From Purpureocillium takamizusanense (Eukaryota > Ascomycota > Sordariomycetes > Hypocreales > Ophiocordycipitaceae), in NCBI RefSeq assembly GCF_022605165.1, contig NC_063072.1:620001-684000 (forward strand): a DNA stretch of 64,000 bases, written 5' to 3'. A program made the position numbers and the translations under genes. Positions within the stretch are counted from its first letter, which is position 1; each line of letters starts with the position of its first letter. Positions 47,344-59,959 of the stretch are shown here, one piece after another. The notes below the pieces were generated by a model that was not told the origin of the DNA, searched no databases, and saw nothing but the letters and a program-made list of their open reading frames with translations.

Positions 47344-49289
47344 ATGATCGGCACCTTGGTCCCGCTGCTCGTCGCGGCAGCCCTGGCCGCCGCCTCGCCC
47401 CTCGGCCAGGACATGGTCACGAAGCAGGCGCTGAGAAAGGCCTCCAGCGGCTGGGAGTTCAAGGCCTCCGCGCCGGCGGACCTGACGCTCAACATGCAAA
47501 TCTCCCTCAAGGAGCAGAACATGGACAAGCTGCAGCAGCGGCTCCTGGAGATGAGCAACCCGGAGCACGCCGACTACGGCAAGCACATGTCCAAGGCGGA
47601 CATTGAGGCCCTGACGGCGCCGTCGGCGGCCCACGTCGGCGCCGTCAGGAAGTGGCTCGAGTCGCACGGCGTGCGGGCGGGCGACGTCGTGAGCGGCACC
47701 CTCGCCGTGACGATGTCGGCGACGCAGGCCGAGGAGCTGCTCGGGGCCAAGTACGGCGTCTACTACCACGCGCAAAAGGGGGTGTACACGGTGCGCACCA
47801 CGCAGTACAGCCTGCCGCGGGACGTGCACGACGCCATCGCCATGGTCCAGCCGACGACCCTGTTCAGCGACATGAACATGTCCAACGGGCGCACGCGGGT
47901 CACGGCCTTGTCCTCCCGTGTGGCCAGCGGCGGCGTCGCGGACGGTGCTGACAAGGCCGTGAGCTGCGATCAGGGGCTCACCCCGCCGTGCCTGAGGGAT
48001 CTCTACAAGATCGAGGGCTACACGCCCCAGGCCAACAAGACGACCATTGGCATCACGGGCTACCTCCATGAGGTGGCCGGCAAGGCGGACCTGCAGTCGT
48101 TCCTCCAGCAGTACACCAAGATTCCTTCTGACGCCACGTTTGGCGTGCATCTCATCAACGGTGGCACAAACGACGGCAACGGCACCGGCGAGGCCAACCT
48201 CGACACGCAGTGAGTTACCTGGCCCCCCCTCACCATATGTTTTGCTGTGTATACCATATGCCATTATGCCCTGTGACGATAACGAAGTTCCTTCTAACCC
48301 CGAGGCCAGATACGCCATGGGCCTGACGTACCCGATCCACAACGACTTCTACTCGACGGCGGGCTCGCCGCCCTTTATCCCGGACGCGAGCACCCCCAAC
48401 AACACCAACGAGCCGTACATAGAGTGGCTCAACTACATGAACGGGCTCGACAAGGTGCCAACGACGGTGACGTCGTCGTACGGCGACAACGAGCAGACGG
48501 TGCCGCGCGACTACGCCGAGACGGTGTGCAACCAGTTCATGAAGCTGGCGGCGCGCGGCGTGAGCGTCCTGGTGAGCTCGGGCGACGGGGGCGTCGCGGG
48601 CGGCCAGACGAGCAAGTGCGTGAGCAACGACGGCAAGTGCACGAGGAAGTTTTTGCCCACGTGTGAGTCCTCCAGCAGACATTCATCTGTATTTTTCTGC
48701 CATCATCATGTCATGTATGTGGACTATGTGAGAGAGAGAGAGAGGCTGACGATGGCATCATCATCATCAAGTCCCCGCCAGCTGCCCCCTGGGCGTCACC
48801 GCCGTCGGCGGCACCACCAAGAGCAACCCCGAGGTCGCGGCCGGCCTCTCGTCGGGCGGCTTCTCCGACTACTTCCCCGTCCCGGACTACCAGTCGGCGC
48901 AGACCAAGGCGTACATTTCCGGGCTGGGCGACAAGTACGCGGGCTTGTACAACCGTGGGGGCCGCGGCATCCCCGACGTGGCGGCGCAGGCGGAGCGCTT
49001 CGTCGTCGTCATCGGCGGCAAGAGCCACCTGCTCGCGGGCACGAGCTGCTCCTCACCCACGTTCGCGTCGGTGGTGGCGCTGCTCAACGACTACCGCGTC
49101 GCCGAAGGCCGCGCGCCCCTGGGCTTCCTGAACCCCTGGCTGTACAGCAAGGGCCACGCGGGGCTCAACGACATCACGCAGGGGACGAACCCGGGGTGCG
49201 ACACGGAGGGCTTCTCGGCGGGCAAGGGCTGGGATCCGGTGACGGGCCTGGGGACGCCCAACTTTGTGGAGCTCAAGAAGCTCGTCTAG
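47344..49289 (+). CDS. Secreted sedolisin (S53) / tripeptidyl-peptidase-like protease
   Basis: Acid serine-carboxyl peptidase, 578 residues, secreted as a proenzyme that frees itself at low pH. Three exons: 47344-48209, 48310-48662, 48772-49289; donors are GTGAGT, and the acceptors join CA to A and T to TC in frame. A signal peptide (LVPLLVAAALAAASPLG) precedes an activation prodomain (about 20-200: MSKADIEALTAP). The catalytic residues are present: Glu283 and Asp287 in EANLDTQY, the oxyanion Asp in SSGDGG, and Ser498 in AGTSCSSP. The calcium-site strand GWDPVTGLGTPNF is near the C-terminus. Length is normal for the family. Extracellular nutrition or degradation of host protein is the usual role. 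The second intron contains a GA run and a CAT run close to its acceptor. Confidence 0.95.
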
Positions 49290-49834
49290 TGGCGGGTTTG
49301 TTGCCTGACGATGGTGAAATAGGGGTTACACCAAATGTGCTTCGTACATATATGCATGTATATGCTGTCTTTGCGAGCATGGGTAGACATGAAGACGGCC
49401 TCATCTACATGTACCTAGAAACAACAACGCATAGCGTCAATAAGCACACGTCTCTACCTAGCATTTGATCATGTCGGATCGAGAAGAAGCGGCTACATGT
49501 GGGTGCCGCTGCACGTTGAGCGAGACGATGTCGATTCACACAAGTCATGGATGAGATACATTGACATCAGAATCAACGCACAGCCCCATACCTCTAAATT
49601 AAGAGCATCACACATCATACATGCAGTTGTACCATTGAGGAGTCTCGCATTCGGCAGCATGTGCTGCTAGCAAGACTCCTCGCGACAAAACTGGCTCCTG
49701 CGCTTCAGACGCTTCAGAATAAGGGGAGAAGGAAGACTCGACACACCAGACGCTCCATGAGCAAATGCACTCACCACGGCAAGAACCCATCCAGCCAGCC
49801 GTCATCGTCTTCATGTTCAGCATCAGCATCAGCA
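49290..49834. other. Convergent intergenic region
   Basis: Separates the 3' ends of the sedolisin (+) and oxidoreductase (-) genes. It holds a short AGCATC array that reaches the end of the oxidoreductase gene (about 49817-49840). Nothing else seen. Confidence 0.5.
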
Positions 49835-51182
49835 TCAGCACTCATCGTCGCCCACCTCCGGATTCACCCTGACGAGCACCTTGCCCCTGGCGTGCCCCTT
49901 GGCCAGGTGCGCGTACGCCTCCCTCGCGTCCTCGTACGCCCACGCGCGGCCGCCGCCCCCGTCCCCGTCCCTCACGACGCGCACCTCGCCGCGGGCCAGC
50001 ATGCCCACGACGCGCTCCCGGTCGGCCAGCGTCGGGCTCATCATGCTCACGCCGCGCCACGCCCGCCCCGCGCCCAGCAGCCACCGGCTCGTGGGCCACC
50101 ACTCGTTGAGCTTCATGGTCCACACGGCGCGCAGGAAGTGCGCCACCGAGAAGCCCGGCGGCTTGATGCCCACCGACGAGTAGTTGCCGCCGGGGGCGAG
50201 GTACGCCGGCGACGCCAGGTACAGCGCCTGGAAGCCGAGCGTGTCGATGACGGTGTCGAAGAAGGGCGGGGCGCCGGAGAAGCGCGTGGCGAGGTGGGCG
50301 GCGAGGTTGTTGACGTCGCCGTGCTGCGTGTAGTCGACGATCTGTTGGTTTTGGTGCGTTAGTTCGTTTGTTGACATGTGAGTCCAGAGCCAGCATGATG
50401 ATGATCGACCCCCCTGACCTTCAAACTATCATCGTGCCATGGTGTAGGTAGTAGGGGGGGGTTCGCCTTACCTCGTCGGCGCCCAGGCTCCGGACCAGCT
50501 CCGCGTTCTTGCCGCTGCACACGCCCACTATATAGCCCTCGTCGCCAACGACGCGCCGCACCATCTGCACGACCATGGTGCCGATGCCCCCGCTGGCCGC
50601 GACGACGAGCACGCGGTGGCCGGCCGCCACGCCGCTCTCGTCGACCATCTTGGCCGCCGTCATGCCCGTCAGGAGATATCCCGCGGCGTCGGCGTAGCTC
50701 ACGCCCTCGGGCTTGGGCACGGCGTAGCGCGCGGGGATGGCCACCAGCTCGGCGAGCGCCCCGGTGCCCGTGGCCAGGGCGTGGCTAGCGGGCAGCATGG
50801 CGACGGCCCCGTCGCCCCTTTTGAAGCGCCGCCGCCGCGTCTCCTGGCTCTGCGCGTTGGTTCTGCTGCTGCTGTCGCCGTCAGGGTGCCAGACGTCGAC
50901 GACCTCGCCCGACAAGTCCATCTCCGCCGTGCAGGGGTCCTTGCGCAGAAACGCCGGCACGAGCGTCATCTGCCAGAGGGAGCCGACGTTGAGGCCCGCA
51001 AAGGCGACGCGCACGAGGATCCATTCCTCGGGCTGCGGCGCGTCGCGCGGGAGCGGCAGCGGCGGGGGCAGGGTCGGGGCGGGGAGGGAGGCGAGGGACA
51101 GGACGGACGAGGCCTCGCCGCGGGCGGACCAGACCCAGGCGCGGGACGTTGATGCCGATGGTGGTGGTGGTGGTGGTGCCAT
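49835..51182 (-). CDS. MDR-family NAD(P)-dependent oxidoreductase (zinc-free type)
   Basis: Medium-chain dehydrogenase/reductase, probably a quinone- or enone-reductase-like enzyme in the cytosol; 405 residues. Two exons on the minus strand: 51182-50472 and 50341-49835; the 130-base intron (GTAAGG...ACAG) falls in phase 0 after GADE. The N-terminal GroES-like part (about 15-155) starts with a Pro-rich stretch and has the AGLNVGSLWQM strand and the GDGAVAM segment. The Rossmann part has VLVVAASGGIG (about 185-195), then DTVIDTLG and the C-terminal GKVLVRV strand. The Cys/His zinc ligands of alcohol dehydrogenases are absent, pointing to the quinone oxidoreductase side of the family. It is divergent from the SLC6-type transporter, 2.4 kb away, too far to argue a shared promoter strongly. 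Substrate unknown. Confidence 0.9.
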
Positions 51183-53632
51183 GAGTGGTGGTGCGGCTTG
51201 ATGCGACTTGGTGAGATTTGATGAGTCTGGCGATTTGATGTTGGGCTTGAGAAGCGCCGAGCTTCAATTGCGGCAAGGCGGTTTCGCAGAACAGACCCCA
51301 CCTGACTGACGATGAACGGCCTGGGAGTCGAGGTCCCTGATGTGGTGGTCTGGTTTCAGCCCCGACTCTAGGAGACGGACAGACCATCGATGGTGATGTC
51401 TTGGGGGACTGACTGGACTCACTTGAGCTGATGGATCTCTATGCAACAGGTATGGAGATGAATTCTTCAACAGACATAAATACGCAGTACGTGTTTTCAA
51501 CGGCAGCGCAGACTCAACTACATATATTTACCTCAGCCTCTTTCACGGCCTTTATTTGATGCAACCACCATGTCAACGTGACTCCTCCCAGGCTCCCACT
51601 ACCACGACGGGCGGCAACGCCTCTTTGAGGAACAGGCGGCGGCCCACCGCAGCTGAACATTAAACAGACGTTTAAAGGCAGGCGTCCACCAATCGTGGCT
51701 GGCCAACCGCGCCTCGTGCGCGGGAAGGGACCGGACACGATGGAGCCAGCCAGCCAGCCAGCCAGCAGAGCCGCGGTCCGGGGATTGGGTTCTGGAACGC
51801 CTCGTATTCTGCCCCGTGGCGTTTCGACAATGTGTCCTTGGGACCGTCGACGGGGCAGTTGGTTGAGCCGCTTGGATGATGACTGTATTGGTCAATGTCC
51901 AATGTTCGACTGAATGCATCAATCTCCAATGCATGTATACGAAGGAGACGAAATGGGCAGATGCGTCGCCGCAAACTACAAAAGGTGGAATGAGTCTCAA
52001 AAGACCCTGGACAAGTTTGGGCATGTCTCAATCTGTCGGGCAAGGGTTGGCACACTTGATGCAGGCAGTTGAAGCCTGCGCCCGACGATCCGGAGCGGGC
52101 CGGCAGGCCCAAGTCGGTCCGGCCTACCCTGTATTGATAAATTCCGTAGCAAGCGAGGTTTAACGTGGAACGGCATGGGGATGCTGACGCCTACAGTGTC
52201 GGCTCGTGCGATGATTCAAGGCCATTTCTTCATAGCCCGCAAGTTGTCTATTATTCTTTGTTACCCGTCTTGTCATCAACGTGATATGCTGGAAGGGTCG
52301 TGAGTGTATTTATTCGATGCCTCGTCGTGTATGTCTTAGACGTACTCTGTCATGGAGCGAGCATCTGATGCCTACGTTCTCAGGCTCTTGGCCATTAACG
52401 CCGGCAGATGTCAAGGGAAAAACTCCCCCCAAGCGATAAATCGATCATGGCCAGAGAAAAGTGCCATGCCCCAACATGAATGCTCACTCACCTACTCACT
52501 CCAGCGAGTCCCAAGTCCGTCCGACCCGGACTTTTGGGCGCGATTCATTCATTCGCTCCGAGCCCCCTGCCACCCGGACTCTGGCAAGCGGCTCGGCGCC
52601 CCGGTTTTTAGACACGTTCGGGGCGGCGGTGCCAAGAATAATACGCGATAACCTTATGAGCCTGTCCCCGCAATGATGTCTGGTCTGCCCTGGCGCCAGG
52701 CGCCGGTTCCTTTCCTGCGAATGGTGAATTGTCGCCCGACCTCGTGGTGGTGGCCCGCTCGAAACGTACCGAGTACATGTACTTTGTATATTGTATGTAC
52801 GTGCTGCGTAGATGGGGAAGGAGACTGACGAGCTCGCTCTCGGTGAGGGACGCCCGCCCGTGAACATCCTGGCTGGCCGTCTGTCTACGTATATACAGCA
52901 TGTACGAAGTATGTGGTCGTATGAACTCGAATCCTTCGTGTCCACATGATGCTTGGCGCTACAGACGAGCACGCGTCGCGGCCTTCAACGGCCAGGCTGC
53001 CGGACATGGACGCTGGGACCGACGAGTCGTGGTGCGGAGACTAGAGTGGCAACACGGACTCTTTAGGTTCACAGTTATCCCCATCCTCCGCCTGCCCGCC
53101 ACCATCTGTGCCATTTGTTGATCCCATCCCATCAGCTCCTCCTCGCGGGAGCGCCGTCAACCCGCCAAGACCGCGAGGGCTTCGGCGGAGCAAGGAAGAC
53201 AAAGAAAAATGCGGATTCCCCCTCCCTCCTCCCCAACGTGCTGTGTCGAGAGACGATCTGCCAAGACGCCGGCCAGCAATGTCGACATCTGAGTTGCCGA
53301 TGACGGGCACTCGGTCTGGCCCGCTCGAGGGTTTTTTTCTTTCTCTCTTTTCCGTTGCGTGTCGTTGATGCCGTTGAATGTCTCTAGACTTATATCCCGA
53401 GTTCAATCTCATCGCTGGCCACCTTGATGTGGTAAAACATCCTACAACATCATTGAAGCTAATACTCGCGCCTCTCTCGCGCCGTGTTTGAGAACCATTG
53501 AGCAGACCTCCCGTCTCGCCACCGACAAACGTTGACGGCTACACGACGTTTGACGACTGATACGACCTCCTCTTCCTCCTCCTCCTCGCCCCCTTACTCC
53601 TCCTCCATGGCCCCGACCGACCCGACATCATC
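51183..53632. other. Divergent intergenic region of about 2.4 kb
   Basis: No supported gene between the oxidoreductase (-) and the transporter (+). It includes a CAGC-rich stretch (about 51746-51766), a TACGAAGTA motif (52903-52911), and a C/T-rich leader before 53633 (about 53565-53610). Open frames of up to 158 codons lack any protein character. Confidence 0.5.
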
Positions 53633-55737
53633 ATGGCCATCGCAACGTCCCTCAAGAACCTCCTCGCGCGGCTCGCCCCCCCGCCCAGCAAGTCCCCCGA
53701 CGGGCGCGACCAGTGGCCCTCGCGGGCCGCCTTCCTGCTCGCCTCGATGGGCGGCTGCGCGGGCATGGGCAACCTCCTCCGCTACCCGTCGCAGGTCTTC
53801 AACAACCACGGCCTGCAGTGGTTCCTCCCCTACCTGCTGTGCGTCCTGCTCATCGCCATCCCCGTCCTCGCCCTCGAGATCGCCGTCGGCCAGGCCCACC
53901 GCGGCGGCTGCGTCGTCGCCTACTCGAGCCTCGGCCACCGCCTGCGCGGCGTCGGCCTCGGCATGCTCTACGTCGGCTTCGTCGTGAGCCCCTACTTTGT
54001 CGCCAACCTCGCCTGGATCATGGTCTACTTTCGCAACTCCTTCACCAGCCCCCTGCCGTGGGAGGGCGGCCGCGGCGAGGACTTCTTCCGGCGCGACGTC
54101 GTCGCCAACGTGGACCCCGTGCCGGGCAACTTCACCGCCGACGGCTCCGCCGTGCTCGACTACACCGCGTACCCGGGCGTCGCGCTCATCGGCGAGACGG
54201 TCGGCTGGACCGCCTTCACCTGGCTGCTGGTCTGGCTGTCCATCTTCCGCGGCGTGGGGCTCACCGGCCGCGTCGTCTACTTCACCATGGGGCTCCCCAT
54301 CGTCGTCACCCTCATCCTCATCGGGCGCGCGCTGTCGCTCGACGACGCGGCCCGCGGCGTGCGCCTCTTCTGGGCGACGTGGAACGGCGGGCAGCTCGGC
54401 CGCGGGCAGATCTGGCAGACGGCGTGCGGGCAAGTCTTCTTCTCCACGGGCGTCGGCTTCGGCTACTTTACGAGCTACGCGTCGTATAACCAAAAGTACT
54501 CCAACGCCGTCATGGACGCCATCCTCATCGTGTCTAGCAACGTGCTGTTTGAAAACGTCGCCGCCTTTGCCGTGTATGGCGTCGTCGGCTTCCTCGGCCT
54601 GTTTCCCGAGGACGGCGTCCGCCTGGGCAGCTTCGAGGTCGGCTTCATCACCCTGCCGTCTGCCGTGGCGCAGATGCCCGGCGCCAACTTTTGGGCGGTC
54701 CTCCTCTTCTTCACCCTCATGGTGCTCGGCTACAGCTCTGCCTTTGCCATGGTCGACGCGCTCGTCACCCTCGTCATGGACGCCCGCCCGCGCTCGAGCC
54801 GCCCGCTCGTCGTCTCCGCCATCGTCGCCGTCTTCTTCCTTCTTTCGTTGCCGTATTGCACGCAGTTTGGGTACTACCTGCTCACGGGCATCGATCGCTG
54901 GACCAACGACGTGGCGCTCGTCTTCGTTGTCTGGGCCGAGTGCGTATCGTCCACCACCGTGTACCGTTGGAAGGATGTCGTCGGCCAGGTCGGACTGCCG
55001 TCGTTTGCGATATACAACGCGGGCTACTTTGGCGGCATGATTCTCGGCGTGACGGTCGCGCAGACTGTTTCGCCCGCTGCTGGTGCAGGGGTTGGCTTTG
55101 GACTCTTCATCGTCGGCACCCTCGTTGCGGGTTTGACGGGTAGGGTCCCTGACGCGGCGACGCCCCGAGGATGGAGCAACAGTCTCTTTGGCAGGAGACT
55201 CTGGTTTGTTGCTTTCTACTCTGTGAGCCTCACCCCTTCCTTCACCACGAGACGCCATGAGTCCCGGATCTGACACAGACAAAGGGTAACCAACTCCGCC
55301 GCGACCTCAACCAAATCGTCGCCCGCGGCAAGAACTGGTCGCTCCCGTCCTTCTGGGGGCCGCTCCTCCGCTACGTGTCCGCGCCCATCCTCGCCATCGT
55401 ATACAGCTTCTCGTACCCGTCATTCTACGCGCTGCGCGAGGACCCGCTGCACATCCTCGGCTTCGGCGTCGGCCACATCGCGCTGCTGCTGGTCGCCGGG
55501 GGCTTCGTGTTCCCGCGCTGGCTGGCGCCCCTCGTGCCCGCCTCGCGCCGCGGAGAGGGCAAGCTCGACATTGGCGCCAACGTGACCCCCAAGAGCGACG
55601 ATGGGGACACCATTGACAGCGTCGAGGTCGGCGACAGCGGCGATGCCGACGCAGCGTATCAATGTGAAGCCCCTGAGCCGGGGACGGAGGGTGCGCGCGG
55701 TGCGGCGATAGCGGGCCTCGACGAGAAGAAGACTTGA
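53633..55737 (+). CDS. Sodium:neurotransmitter symporter family (SNF/SLC6) transporter
   Basis: Secondary transporter of the plasma membrane or an internal membrane, likely for amino acids or related amines with sodium, 682 residues. Two exons: 53633-55222 and 55279-55737; donor GTGAGC, acceptor CACAG, phase 0 (a second acceptor 6 bases downstream is also in frame). About twelve hydrophobic helices are visible. TM1 has the family's unwound substrate/sodium region, GCAGMGNLLRYPSQVFNNHG (about 41-60), in the place of GNVWRFPY...NGGG of animal members. TM6 to TM8 are recognisable (FFSTGVGFGYFTSYASYN; LGYSSAFAMVDALVT). The C-terminus is acidic and cytosolic. Fungal SLC6 members are known but little studied; the substrate cannot be read from the sequence. 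Confidence 0.92.
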
Positions 55738-56877
55738 GCGAGTCAAAACTGGAGGCATTTGCTTGACTTGTGATACTGAGACTTGATGGAACGGAGGGAC
55801 GATGAAGCAAAATGAAAACCAGTGGCCGCGTACTGATGCTGCGACTGAAAGGGCGCCGCCCCGTTCCGATGACATCGGCTCAAGACACGATGCAGGTTTC
55901 CTTTGAGTGAGGGAAAACCTAGATAGGAAGGCATCCCGAAGCGTCCGAGAATGTCGTCTTTGGAACAGGGTGTCCCAGATGACCAGACTGGGACGTACAG
56001 TAGCCCTGCTGCGGACCATGCATTCAATGTTGCCGCATTGAATCAGACCATACTCCTGTGCTGCCTATCGGCACAATACCAACAGCCGACAATGCGTCTG
56101 CAAAAAATGATCGCAGGCAGGCTGAGATATGCTTGTCCATCCGTATAGCTGACCGCTGTCCGCCAGACGCCGATGTGCGTGGCCTGGGCTGCGGTGCAGC
56201 GCGTTCAGGGGTACTTGAACAAGAGCGTTCTGACCTCGATGCCCTTCCGCGTTTCTGAGCTGGGGCTTCGTGAAGCGATGGCCAAAGGAGACTTGCTCGC
56301 ATCCTGAGACTCAACACTTAGCTGAAAAGGTCCACCCTACTGTGTGATAGTTCAGTGAAGTCTGATGTGGTCGGGCAGCATTGACACCTACCATTTGGCC
56401 TTTGAGTCCGGATCAGAGTCGAAGATCTTGAACAGAACATACCTCACCGGGAGATTTGGTCCCCGACGTGGTAAAACATCATGTTTTGGCCCGGGCTGAA
56501 GTGGAGGGTAAAGCGTCGCCCCTTTGTAGTCGTGCCGCACATGATGGCATTCAACAACGTCCTGCTCCTCCACATGATCCGACGTGTTTTCCAGCGTCAG
56601 AGTCGCGTCCCCAGTACTGCCACCTGATCCTCGGTGGCAGTTCATTTAGGTCATCGCTTTGCAGGCAGAAGGGACAAGTTCAGGTCGAATCAATGGATTT
56701 TGTAGGTAAGCAGGCCACAGCACTCCCATCAGCCCGATGGACCAAGACACGGATGGTGTTGGGGAGATCTCGAAAATGGCCTACATGTACAGTCTATAGT
56801 ACACACTGCAGCGATGTTCAGCCTAGTGTTTCCATGACGGCGACATTACTGAGATTATATTGTGAATAGTATCTGGA
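55738..56877. other. Convergent intergenic region
   Basis: About 1.1 kb between the 3' ends of the transporter (+) and the FAD oxidase (-). Open frames are short and without features; nothing else seen. Confidence 0.5.
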
Positions 56878-58779
56878 TTAGCCGAGCTTAAAGTATCCCG
56901 GCTGCAGCTTCTGCCACACCTTGGCAGGGTCGTACTTGGAACTAATGGCTCTCAGCCTAGCGAGGTTGTCGCTCCCGTAAGAAGCGAAGACATTTTGCTG
57001 CTGCGAGGCGTAGTTCTGGTACAGGAACGGCTGGTCCAGGCCCCGAGCCCTGGCCGCGGCAACGGCCCTATCGACTATGTTCTTTCCCGCAGCGAGGACG
57101 CGAGCGTCGTCGGCGGCATTGGACCAGGAGATGGCAATGTTGACGACTTTGGCATGCGTCAGTGACGAGAACAGAAAGGAGCATTAACTTGTAAAGGATA
57201 AAATGCATACCGTTGAAGGGACCTTTGCCAGCGAGCCCAAGCGGGTTTCCGCCATTCTTCGAAAAGTGGGAAGTCATGCCCGTGGTGATGGGCTGGTACA
57301 CGGCTGAAGGGACGAGCCCTGGAGCGTCCTTGATCTTGTTGACCTCGTCCATGTAGGCAGCGACCATCTCTGCCATCAGATCGGGATCATTGCCCACCGT
57401 GTAAGTCCAGTACGATTGTCTATTCCACATTACCCGAGTCAGTGCCGTTCAGTGGGTTCCATGCATTTTTATGTCAAGGTTAGGGGTAGGGGGGTACGCC
57501 ATACCGAAAGCCGCCAGGGTTGGTGTTGTTGAACTCAATCGTCAGGCCGGGAAGGTCGGTCACGCGAAGAGTGTCGGCAATGGCGCCGGGGATCGACGTG
57601 AAGTTTTGGAAGATGGGCGGGTTCGCAACGGGCTTGCCGTATTGGAGATCCGTGGCAATAACAAACACGCCCTGCGCCTGGGCGTACGCGTACGCGACGA
57701 TGGTCTGCGCATAAGGATCGGACGGGCCGTTGACAGCAAGATAGTAGAACGCGTTGTTCACGGCGGCGGCCGTCTCGTTGGTGTAGAGGAAGGTCTTTGC
57801 GCCTGCCCAAAGGTCGCCCTGCGGGTAGGTGGCGAGGTCGAAGCGCGTCACGATGCCGAAGTTGTTGCCGCCTCCGCGAAGAGCCCAGTACAGGTCCGAG
57901 TAGGAGGATGAGTAGCTGACATCGCGAATGGATCCATCTGCGAGCACGACCTAGCACCCTCCCATGTCAGTCAGTGCTTCGGGTCGCCCCCGTATAATAG
58001 AGACGTGTGTGTGTGTGTGTGTGTGTGTTTGTACATGGAATTTGATGAGAGGCTCACCTGGAAGTTGTTGACGTTGTCGCACGCCCATCCATACCGGGCA
58101 GAGAAAAAGGAGATGCCTCCGCCCAGCGTCAAGCCGCCGACGCCAATGGCCGAGACTCTCCCTCCGATGACAGTCAGACCCTTGGGCGTGAGGTACTTGA
58201 ACACGTCGTACCAGACGTTGCCGGCGCCCACAGACGTCTGCTTCTGGTCGGCCGAGAGGACAATCTTGTTGAGGTTGATCAGGTCAATGGTCAATCCGTC
58301 TTTGATGTTGGAGGCGCCGGAGAAGGCAGCATGGCCGCCGCTCTTAACGGCAAACTTGCACTGGGTGAGGCGCAGGGTCAAGACGGCGAGAGACACCTCC
58401 TCTGCCGAGGCCGGGGAAAAGCGGCACGACGGTCTCGTGAGCGCCTGCTGCTGCGACCAATACCTCGACTCCTCGAACTCGTAGTTTGGCGTGTCAGGGT
58501 ATGAGAGCCTCTTTGGCAGGGTGAATGAGAGGAAGCCACACTGCGACGGACGGCGGTCAGCACAAACGTCTGGTGATAGCGACGGGGAACCCCATCAATC
58601 AATGGGAGAGGCTTTCTTACGGCAACCGAGCAGCCAATCTGCGAAAGAGACCGCTCTGCGATCGTCTCGTTTTGGTCCAAATATGACGAGATCTGATCTT
58701 CGACCTGGTTTAGGGTAAAGGTTGCGCGGGCGAAGCCCAGCCTCAGCAGGACAGGCAGGGCAAGACTGAGGAGGCGCAT
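56878..58779 (-). CDS. Secreted FAD-linked oxidase (BBE-like, PCMH-type)
   Basis: Flavin oxidase of the vanillyl-alcohol-oxidase/berberine-bridge type, 521 residues, probably secreted. Five exons on the minus strand: 58779-58621, 58540-58058, 57950-57505, 57419-57211, 57146-56878; donors GTAAGA, GTGAGC, GTATGG, GTATGC, all phases consistent. The signal peptide is LLSLALPVLLRLGFARA. The FAD-binding part (about 80-250) has KSGGHAAFSGASN, whose His is the usual covalent flavin ligand, and GGRVSAIGVGGLTLGGGIS. The Cys that makes the second flavin bond in bicovalent enzymes is replaced by a small residue there, so monocovalent attachment is likely. The substrate domain follows, and a BBE-like C-terminal motif (LYQNYAS, about 480) closes it, including YGSDNLARLRAISSKYDP. 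Such enzymes oxidise sugars or secondary metabolites. No biosynthetic partner is adjacent. Confidence 0.93.
58005..58028 (+). repeat. (GT)12 microsatellite inside an intron
   Basis: A perfect GT run lying in intron 2 of the FAD oxidase gene; on the transcribed strand it reads as CA repeats just 3' of the donor. Confidence 0.95.
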
Positions 58780-59959
58780 CTTGATACTTGTGGTGCCCAA
58801 ATCAGGACAAGCTACAGAATGAAGATGCAGCTCCTGGAACACACACCTGCAGGATTGAGAAGGAGGGGAGGGGGGGCTGCTTGTGTGTAGTAGTAATTAT
58901 TGGTGGGCACCGGGCCTGTTCTGAAGCTTTATCAAGCCCGCCTGCAGTCTGGTGATGGACATGGTGCGGTTGCGCGACTTCCCCTCGTCCCGGGGGGCCG
59001 CTGTTTCCGGTGGTGGCCGCAATTTGCACACTGGGCTCGCTAAGAAAGCAAGACGCAGCCCATCAACGGGACGATTTTCCCGGCTAGGTTTGGGCTGAGG
59101 GGAAGGGAACACCGGGGTCGGGCCGGGGGCCCCAGCCGGGGTGGCGGGCTTGTCATCCATCGTGTGTTGCCGCTAGCTGGCTTGGGACAACCGGCCGTCG
59201 CATCAAGGGCCGGACCCGATTGTCCATCCTTTCGACTGTCAGATTCTGACAAGCGTGTTGCGGCAGAGGCAGAGAGCGAGAGACTGGTCGATGGGTTTCT
59301 GCTCCGCCCGTGTGGCGGCCACTAGCAACAAGGCATGTAACCGGACTGAACGCCATAATGTGACAGACAGGCTGTACAGGCGTTCGGCCCTGGCAGCAGA
59401 ATGATGGCAGTGAGTTCTTGGGGGGCGGCTGAACAATTGCCGGCAGAAATAAATTTAGGAAAGGGTTTGTGACTCCAAACGATGGACCGGCTCCTCATGT
59501 CTGTTTCTTTTGCAACATGAAAGTCCAGAGGATCAGAGTCATATCAACACAGGCTGCAGGACAACGAAACGAACGGTCAACTATCTGGCAGCCATTTATC
59601 GAACGGCCCCAGCAAGTAATGACATGTAGTTCTGAAATTCTGCCAGGCTTGTATGAGATGGGAAGGATGCCCTGTCTGGCAGGCGCCACGTCTCGGGCTT
59701 GTCGATCTAGCAACCCAAGGAAGGGGCTTGCTTCGTATTGCGCTCGCTTGGAAGAATGGCTGGCGCCGAGGACACAAAAGACTCTGTTTCTTAGTGTCCA
59801 TCACGTGGAGCCCGATCTGCTACCCGACATCCATAATTACCTCGTGGTTTCCGAGATTCACGCCGTGTGCCGTGCGGCACGGTTAGACTCTCGACCCGTC
59901 GGCAGTCCTCGAGTCCGTGTCCCGTGCTGTGTGCGTGGATCACACACGCATCACCGGCC
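58780..59959. other. Divergent intergenic region
   Basis: About 1.2 kb between the FAD oxidase (-) and the SAT4-like gene (+). It should contain both promoters. No supported gene and no repeat. Confidence 0.5.

Noticed and set aside
53594..55282. 562-codon frame on the minus strand opposite the SLC6 gene.
   Set aside because: Its Asp/Glu/Gly/Ala/Arg-rich product is the antisense shadow of GC-ending codons; the + strand encodes an obvious twelve-helix transporter.
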